Assembly (NCBI GenBank): GCA_036873755.1
Contig: JAVTVY010025177.1
Location: 1 to 64,000 of the forward strand
Reading direction: 5' to 3'
DNA length: 64,000 bases
Source: Hanleya hanleyi
Lineage: Eukaryota; Mollusca; Polyplacophora; Lepidopleurida; Hanleyidae
Shown: piece after piece, positions 57,085 to 64,000 of the stretch
How the letters are laid out: each line of letters starts with the position of its first letter
Position numbering within the stretch: position 1 is the first letter of the stretch
Translations under genes and position numbers: made by a program
Notes under the pieces: generated by a model
Databases searched by the model: none
What the model was told of the DNA's origin: nothing
The model's input: only the letters and a program-made list of their open reading frames with translations

Positions 57085-57929
57085 TACTTGGTTTCATGAG
57101 TATATTTCCAGGTGTTTGTTGACTTCGCTTGTCACACAGCCTTGCTCTGATTTCCCACCATGGCATCCTCAGACGATGCTGACTGTACGAAGTCTTTCAT
57201 GATAAATATGGTGGGTTATCAGAGAAAGGCTTGAAGCACACTTCTTTGTTTCTTTCAGGTAGGTAATCTGCTAATTTGCAACTAATGCCAAGTTGCAGAT
57301 TGTCCTATATTTGTCCTATAATTTCAGTAAAATGTCCTATATCTGTCCTGTATTTTTGAGAAAAAAGTCCTATATTTTGTCCTATATTTCCACTGGGGAC
57401 CAGTTGAAGGCCTGCATAAGGCCATCGCATTGTTGTATAGGTCATGGCGTCTATTTCACAGTTTCCAGAGAAATCGTTGCATTGTTAGATAGATAAATGC
57501 ATAGTTGCTTTATTCATATGTACTCGGATAGTCATCATACAGTCGTTTAACTGCGGTTGAATAAAACAATTAGAAAATGTCATTCTCGCAGACACGGTGA
57601 AAAAATCTAACTTTTCCCAGTAGAAATCATATGGAACCAATTTTTCTACAGAACAGATCGATCTGATTTCCCATGAAAGATTTTGACCGACTTTGATCAA
57701 CTCCAAGGAATTTTTCGTCAGCTGCTGATTTGATAACATCCTCTCCACGTGTAATGATTTTCCTCTCATATTTTGCAATAGTCTCTTCTGAACGTGGATG
57801 AGGCTAATTTAATTTGCCGGAAATACCCATTTAGCATTATACTGAACAGTTTAGGAGAGAAAGCGCATACAAAATCACTCCATCAGAGTAGTCAGTCATG
57901 CAAAAATACATTTTGGAAAGTGACTACCA

Positions 57930-58090
57930 ATGAGTGAGTGAGGGAATATAATTTAATGTCGCTTTCAACTATACTTCAGTCATATCCCGACGTTGGATCC
58001 TATTCCTTTTCACACCCGGGAACCCCACGGGTGCCTCAGTTAGTCGCCTCTTACGACAAGTTGTCTGAGAAGCTGAGGCCTATTCTTACC
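57930..58090 (-). repeat. SINE-like gastropod repeat, minus orientation, most complete copy
   Basis: GAGTGAGTGAGGGAATATAA, TTTAATGTCGCTTTCAACTA, then GGATCCTATTCCTTTTCACA, CCCGGGAACCCCACGGGTG, TTAGTCGCCTCTTACGACAA and GAGGCCTATTCTTACC. The 90-codon frame over it is not a gene. Confidence 0.88.
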
Positions 58091-58094
58091 ATGA

Positions 58095-59475
58095 CCTGCG
58101 GTGTGCACAACAACATCCTAGGTCAATTCCCGGAAGCCCCACGGGGCTGGCCACCAATGAATGACATGTTGGCCTACTTACATATGTGTAATTTATTTGG
58201 TTACGGGTGAAGATAATGAAATCATATGGTCATCACGAGGACACATGCAGAACTGTGCTAAAGACAAAAGTACTGTTTCCCAGGTCATATCCGGAATCAG
58301 GAAGGATCTGATATCAAGATCAAACACATCCGATGTAATGTTTTGTTCTCCAATTTTAACCACTTGATAATGCCTCCAGTGTGTTTCATGACAATGGAGG
58401 GCTTATCAGTATCTGGGTCGTGTGACCCGACCATCTGTCACGTGTCCTCCGGAACAAAGTGACCCGTTTCATTACCCACACGCCCATCCGTGCATGTTTG
58501 TTTTCTGTGTCAAATATTTGAGAAAACTAAATATGCAGGTAACCAAGATCGTATTCAGTAGCGCATTGCTTTCCGCTGCTTTATAAATGAGATATAATTA
58601 TCATATATAATCCAGCTTTCAATACTTTTTTCTCCATATAGCTGTGAAGTCAATGTTCAATGAAAGGAAATTTTATAGCAGAATAAAAGATCATTTAATG
58701 ATAATAGCAGCAGTCCTTTGTGGCGGGTAACAGAGAGCATTTTTGTTTCCTTCTCTTATGCCAAAAGTTAACGCTGATCATTGCCAAGATCTAGATATAA
58801 GATGTAATATTTCCAGCAGTATTCATAACTGTTGATCGTCTTTGAAGCAATTGGCACTCGTCTTTAAGAATAAACTTTGTACATATGAGGAAATATGTGC
58901 TCTCAAGCTCAATAGCTCATAATGTGAAAAACATTTTTTCATTATGGACTACGCAATGTTGCCTAACCTAGTTATGTCCATTGTATCACGTGAGCTTTGC
59001 TATGAAAGTTCATTGAGTCGCTATTCATGTTGGAAAACGGCTGCCTATGAGAGTCTGCGCTTCTGTTTGGTTTGCTATGTGATCAAGTGTCCACAGTTTA
59101 TAACAAAGCCTGGCTGATATGCTTAAACCCATAACATCCGCGGATCCACGGGAGTGTCGGCTTGAGAGACATCTTTTCAGAAATGCCGCTATATTTCCCC
59201 CCACCAATTGAAGAAGCAAACTGGTCGTATACTCCTTGTGAGAACTGGTTGATTCTGATACTAACAAGCAGCCGGAAGATGCTAGGTTTTCCGCCGAAAT
59301 GGCAGCGATATTTTGTAGCAGTGTTGGCCTCAATGGGATATACATGAGGGAGGCAACTGCTACTTCATAGCAGTAGGAAGCGGAAGGGTCTAGGCGCCTC
59401 CCCAGGTTTTGAGATCAACTCAGAACGGCTGACTGGTGGTTGATTGCTGCTGTAATATATGGTTTCCACGCAGTG
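58095..59475. other. No recognisable gene
   Basis: Overlapping frames (59025-59345 minus, 106 codons, and 59162-59347 plus) have no recognisable motifs. Confidence 0.4.
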
Positions 59476-59479
59476 AAGC

Positions 59480-61215
59480 ACGGAAATTATATAACCGAGA
59501 TGCAACCCCAAGCGACATGTCATGGTATATCATCTGCAAACGAAATTTTACGAGAATCTGAAAGTGTCCTCAACCAGGAAACCAAATTAGACTTTGCCGC
59601 CAGGAATCACCACCTGTTGGTGCAAGCGGGCGATACGCAATCCCAAGCGACATCTCCTGGCATGGTATCGGCATACGAACTTTGCGAAGGATCTGAAGAG
59701 GGGTCCTCTAGTTATTGTCCGGAAACCAAATTTGGATTTTGGTAACAGGTGACGCCACCTGTATGCGCAAGTGTGCGAAACACAACCCCAAGCGGCATCT
59801 TATGTCCTGGTATATTCATAACAAAATTATGAAGAATCCGATGAGCAGTTGTCAAATTATTGCCCGAAACAAATTTTGGATATTTCCACCAGATGGCGCC
59901 ACCTGTAAGCAGAAACGGGTGAAATACAATCCCAAGGGATATCTCATTGCATGGTATCTGCATACCAAATTTGAGAAGAATCCGAGGAGGGTCCTCAAGT
60001 TATGGTCCGAAAATCAGATTTAGATTTTGACACCAGGTGGTGCGACTTGTAGGCGCAAGTGGGCAAAACGCAATCTCAAGCGACATCTTATGTCATGGTA
60101 TATTCATAACAAATTTAAGAAGAATCCGATGAGCAGTTCTTAAATTATTGCCCGGGAAAACTTGGGATTTTGCCACCAGGTGGTGCGACCTATAAGTGCA
60201 AGTGAGCGAATCTCGAACAACACCTGCTGGCATGGTACGTGCATGCCAAATTTGTAAAGAATCCGATGAGCAGTTCTCAAGTTATTGCCCTGAATCAAAT
60301 TTCAGATTTTGCCACCAGGTGGCACCACCTGTACGCAGAAGTGGGCTAAGCGCAATCCCAAGCAACATCTCAAAGCAACGTATATGCATACCAAATTTGG
60401 GAAGAATCCGATGAGCAGTTCTCAAGTTATTGCCGGAAACCAAATTTAGAAGTTACCACCAGGTTGCGCCACCTGTACGCGCATGTGGGCGAGACTCCCT
60501 TCCAGGCGACATCTCATATTGCATGGTATATATGCATACCAAATTTGATAAGGATCCGATGAGCATTTCCCAAATTATAACCGGTACCCAGAAGGGTCTC
60601 AAAGTTTTCGCTTGCAGCACATCAAAACGGAATGAACCGTAGTGGAGCCCCCTACGGGCAGATCTTGCTGAAATGCAAATCAACATGTTGTCGCAAGGAA
60701 TGCATTTGCCGAATTTCGAAAGAACCAGACGACGCCTTTCAAAATTATTGCTTGCGAGAATTCGCATGAATATCCAAAGAAGGATGTAATGACCCCTCGG
60801 TGCGCCACCTTCGGGCAAATCTTGCTGAAACGCAATAGCAATCGACGTCTTGTCACAAGGAATACATATGCCAAATTTCGGAGGAATTCGACAAAGCGTT
60901 CGGAAGTTATCGCTAGTGAAGAATTTAAACGGACACGAACGGACCTGCACAGAAGTTTGGAACCAACAAAGCGTTTGGAAGTTACCGCTTCCGAAGATTT
61001 CAACGGACATCCACAGACATGCACAGAAGAAGAGAACAAGACCCAGTAGCACCACCTTCAGGCGGATCTTGCTGAAACGCAATACCAACCGACGTCTTGT
61101 CCCAAGGAATGCATATGCCAAATATCGGAGGAATCCGAGAAAGCGTTTGGAAGTTATAGCTTGCGAAGAATTTTCAACGGACATCCACAGAAAACGCCAC
61201 GGGGACAATACGACA
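59480..61215 (+). repeat. Tandem array of units of about 145 bp, about 12 copies
   Basis: CAATCCCAAGCGACATCT or variants near 59503, 59638, 59783, 59927, 60071, 60353, 60835 and 61078, with CACCAGGTGGCGCCACCTGT and ATACCAAATTTG.GAAGAATCCGATGAG between. The later units (60.65-61.2 kb) are a distinct subfamily with GGCAGATCTTGCTGAAA and GACGTCTTGTCACAAGG. Related to the 41.6-42.2 kb array. The 251-codon minus frame 60453-61208, the longest in the window, is a by-product of the repeat. Confidence 0.87.
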
Positions 61216-61327
61216 AAGTTCTAGCTCTTATTATTGTTCCGTTCTTTTACCTCACACCAAAAGACGTGTTTCAGCCACCAATGCTCAATAATAACAAAAA
61301 AATACACAGGTTCGAACCAATATACGA

Positions 61328-62480
61328 GATGTCAGAGCATTTCCATCATAGCTCTCTATATTTGTATCTAATACCGCTTATGCCGGTGCTAGGGGCCGTG
61401 TGGTCATGTCATCAAGTTGCCACATGAACAGGTACAATAAAAGCGTACCTGAGATACAACACATATCTCGAATCGTTTGATTCTTGGTATGTGCTTCAGA
61501 TTAGGTTAACCAGAAGACTATACTGTGAAGTCATGTGGCTCTGTCAGTATGTCGGCACCTCTTCCCACTTCCCTTATATGCGTTGTAATTTTTACCCGTA
61601 TATGGCGAGATTCTGCTGGTGGACGTTTCGTCACCGAGGCCCACCCCCTGTACAGACCTTTTGGTCTTTGATATATGTTGGCATTGTGGGAAGTTGATGC
61701 TGGGTCGACATCGGGCCTTACAGACTAGTCTTTTGTGTTAAATGCCGTCATTTACATCTGACGACGATACAGCTCACCAATCTCCAATGTACGAGTTGTC
61801 ACAGCGAAACAGCTCGCCAATTACCAGTATACGAGTTGTCAGAGCATTTCCATCATAGCTCTCTAGATTTGTATCTAATACCGCTTATGCCGGTGCTAGG
61901 GGCCGTGTGGTCATATCATTCAAGTTGCCACATGAACAGGTACAATAAAAGCGTACCTGAGATACAACACAGATCACGAATCGTTAGATTATTGGTATGT
62001 GCTTTAGAATAGGTTAACCAGAAGACTATTCTGTGAAGTCATGTGACGCAGTCAGTATGTCGGCACCTCTTCCCACTTCCTTTATATGTGTTGTAATTAC
62101 AGACTAGTCTTTTGTGTTAAATGCCGTCATTTTCATCTGACGACGATACAGCTCACCAATCCCCAGTGTAAGAGTTGTCACAGCGACACAGTTCACCAAT
62201 TACCAATATACCGAGTTGTCAGAGCATTTCCATCATAGCTCTCTATATTTGTATCTAATACCGCTTATGGCGGTGCTAGGGGCCGTGTGGGAATGTCATC
62301 CAAGTTGCCACATGAACAGGTACAATAAAAGCGTACCTGAGATACAAAACATATCTCGAATCGTTTGATTCTTGGTATGTGCTTTAGAATAGGTTAACCA
62401 GAAGACTATACTGTGAAGTCATGTGGCTCTGTCACTATGTCGGCACCTCTTCCCACTTCCCTTATATGCGTTATAATTCA
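61328..62480 (+). repeat. Three tandem copies of a 380/507-bp repeat
   Basis: TCAGAGCATTTCCATCATAG begins at 61332, 61839 and 62219. Each unit has CTAATACCGCTTATG, GGTGCTAGGGGCCGTGTGG, CACATGAACAGGTACAATAA, ACTGTGAAGTCATGTG and TCGGCACCTCTTCCCACTTC. Between copies 2 and 3 about 127 bp present in unit 1 (61590-61718) are missing. Short spacer units AGCTCACCAAT..CC..TGTACGAGTTGTCA repeat at 61770-61840 and 62150-62220. Inverted relatives are at 11.34 and 31.73 kb. Confidence 0.9.
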
Positions 62481-62489
62481 TCAGGTTGA

Positions 62490-63690
62490 CATCAGTCAGG
62501 AGTGATCGGGTTGAAAATAATATTTATAATATTTCAAGATATCTTTGTGTCCCATAGTTATTCTGGTGAAATTTGAGAGAAATCAGTAAAGAACAGTAAT
62601 AACGGGAGGAAAATGAGAAAGAAAAGCCTAGGAGAAAGTGCATTCCATTTGGATTCGCCAGCTATAGCGGACTTAGCCCCAAAACTGGAACGAAATGCAT
62701 AAAAGCACACATGGGCGCCATTTTGAATTATCTTAAGATAATTCCAATGTGATAAGCTACACAGTAAGAAAGTTCTAGATGTTTTTTGTACGTTCTGTGC
62801 ATACAGACCAGTCGTCATACAGTGCAGCAGATATATCAGAACGAGACACTACAAGGCGGCCGCGTCATGTATTTTTGAGCAGCATGATTGACTGGTCCGA
62901 TGTCGTCGGTGATTTTTGTGGCACTTTCTCTCCAGAACTTCATTATCTGTGACATACTTAATGCAAACATGCGATGGCTCTAGGCTATGTTCAGAAATAG
63001 TTGAACAGCCATGGTATCAATGCCAAGTTTCATGTTTTTATCATCCAATTCATCACTTTTACTTCGCATTTCCCAAATTTATCACACATACACATACGGA
63101 CACCAACACTTGATTAATGGCCAATTTCAATTTTCATTCGCTGCACTGCTGGGTTGCTAAGTGTGATACAGACTGATTATTTCCGGCAACATACAATAGC
63201 TTAATCCATTCTCAGGCAATAAAATTGAAAAAAATGGGCTTAAAACCATCAAAACGCAGATTTCTGAGAACTATATTCAAAAAGATTTGTTTATCCATGG
63301 CGTAACCGTGTGATCTCATGTTCTTATCATCAAATATACAATGATTTCACATATCTGCTGTACTAAATAGCCAGCTTTTATACATTTTGGATAAAGGTAA
63401 CCTGCTGAATGTAGGATTTGAGTGCTTGTAGTTGACGTTCTGAATACAGCCTCTGAAAACATATATACCCTCACCTGGTTATATGAAGTTTGTCGTGTAT
63501 GTCGATAATACACTTATAACATAGGAAAACAATATATGGGCGTGGCCATCATCCCACTTTCGGGGACCCCTCCAAAATAGGGCAATGTCACTCTCCCGAT
63601 CAATACCTTTCGAATGGCTTTGTCATTGTATCTCTACGTCGTGTGGTTATCGAGTTATAAAACACGGACAGACAGACAGCACATCTTTAA
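62490..63690. other. No recognisable gene
   Basis: Short frames only. Confidence 0.4.
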
Positions 63691-63692
63691 AG

Positions 63693-63720
63693 GTATAGAT
63701 AGATAGATAGATAGATAGAT
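63693..63720 (+). repeat. (GATA)n microsatellite
   Basis: Seven GATA units; preceded by a short (GACA)n at 63666-63679. Confidence 0.95.
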
Positions 63721-64000
63721 TGATGGTAGAGAGGAATTACTATATAATGTTTTCTGTTCCAGAGCTTCTCCAAGAGGGAAATAATACATTCTAAAATCTG
63801 AAGTGTGAAATACATAAGTGACATGCTTACTCTCGCACAATCTCACAACGTCTACTCACATGCATAATCGTGTATAATACCATTGTACATGTTGGCACAA
63901 CACCATTGAGGGCGAAGGGAAGATACCTAGTGTGTTGTATGTAACACACTTTTCAAATTATAAACTACATTATGAAAACCTCTGTAATATTTATATTTTA

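Larger units (their letters stand above)
54229..57414. mobile_element. Outer TIR element, 3.19 kb, subterminal TGTCCTATATTT repeats
   Basis: Ends CAGGCCTTCAA (54229-54239) and TTGAAGGCCTG (57404-57414). CATAAGG flanks both sides (54222-54228 and 57415-57421). Subterminal TGTCCTATATTT-type repeats lie at 54243-54320 and 57301-57390, pointing away from each end in opposite senses. The 7-8 bp duplication and CAGG end suggest a hAT-like element, but no transposase remains; the interior is filled by other elements. Confidence 0.83.

Noticed and set aside
60453..61208. 251-codon minus-strand ORF, the longest in the window
   Set aside because: It lies entirely in the tandem array at 59.5-61.2 kb. 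Its sequence repeats with the units and overlaps other open frames on both strands. It has no domain.

Overview
The window looks like nuclear DNA of a marine gastropod mollusc, most likely a vetigastropod (abalone or top-snail relatives). The grounds are copies of a SINE-like repeat with a (GTGA)n end, a 'TTTAACGTCGC..TCA.CAATATTTCAGCTATAT' block and an 'AGAGGCGACTAACTGGG' block, which I associate from memory with abalone-type genomes. Other support comes from widespread foldback elements, molluscan-type tandem-repeat elements and the absence of long bacterial-style ORFs. The species cannot be named. No intact host protein-coding gene, rRNA or tRNA is supported. Almost every open frame is short, overlaps repeats, or is the by-product of a tandem repeat.

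Layout. 0-5 kb: a tandem array carrying GCGCATGCGC, a (GTT)n microsatellite, a CCATGG-rich minisatellite and an 840-bp foldback. 5-11 kb: mostly unassigned, with nested inverted repeats (7.3-9.8 kb), a TIR element (7.77-8.23 kb) and SINE-like pieces. 11.3-14 kb: an inverted copy of the 61-62 kb repeat abutting a 5'-truncated copy of the long element at 36.6-40.8 kb. 14.8-19.1 kb: foldbacks. 19.7-20.8 kb: two head-plus-tandem-unit elements. 21-23 kb: an ATGGCGGC array and a foldback. 23.3-24.5 kb: an AGGTCA array. 24.85-25.44 and 27.10-27.70 kb: two hAT-like foldbacks with 8-bp target duplications. 29.4-29.6 kb: LINE tail. 30.2-30.65 kb: a TTAA-flanked MITE. 31.9-33.6 kb: a broken Penelope-like reverse transcriptase gene split by another element. 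34.2-34.7 kb: a 57-bp minisatellite. 36-40.8 kb: a foldback, then the fuller copy of the long element, itself carrying an 888-bp foldback. 41.6-42.3 kb: another tandem array. 43.0-45.4 kb: a 131-bp tandem duplication and an inverted pair of 357-bp arms with no difference seen by eye. 48.2-48.5 kb: a palindrome. 51.2-52.9 kb: a tandem array joined to an endonuclease fragment. 54.2-57.4 kb: elements nested three deep. 59.5-61.2 and 61.3-62.5 kb: tandem arrays.

The most striking theme is one architecture shared by at least five families with different sequences: a short hairpin 'head', then a CGTCCG- or GCC-type simple repeat, then tandem units of about 110-180 bp. The nearest known comparison is the pearl/HINE type of non-autonomous Helitron-like element. 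One such array (51.2-52.6 kb) runs directly into a fragment of an EEP endonuclease, a domain found in LINEs and in Helentrons. A second theme is that three arrays repeat the consensus of a well-known transcription-factor site: NRF1, YY1 and nuclear-receptor DR1. The best lead for host coding sequence is a possible first coding exon with a good start context and a GTAAGTG donor, duplicated in the two arms at 43.6 and 45.4 kb.
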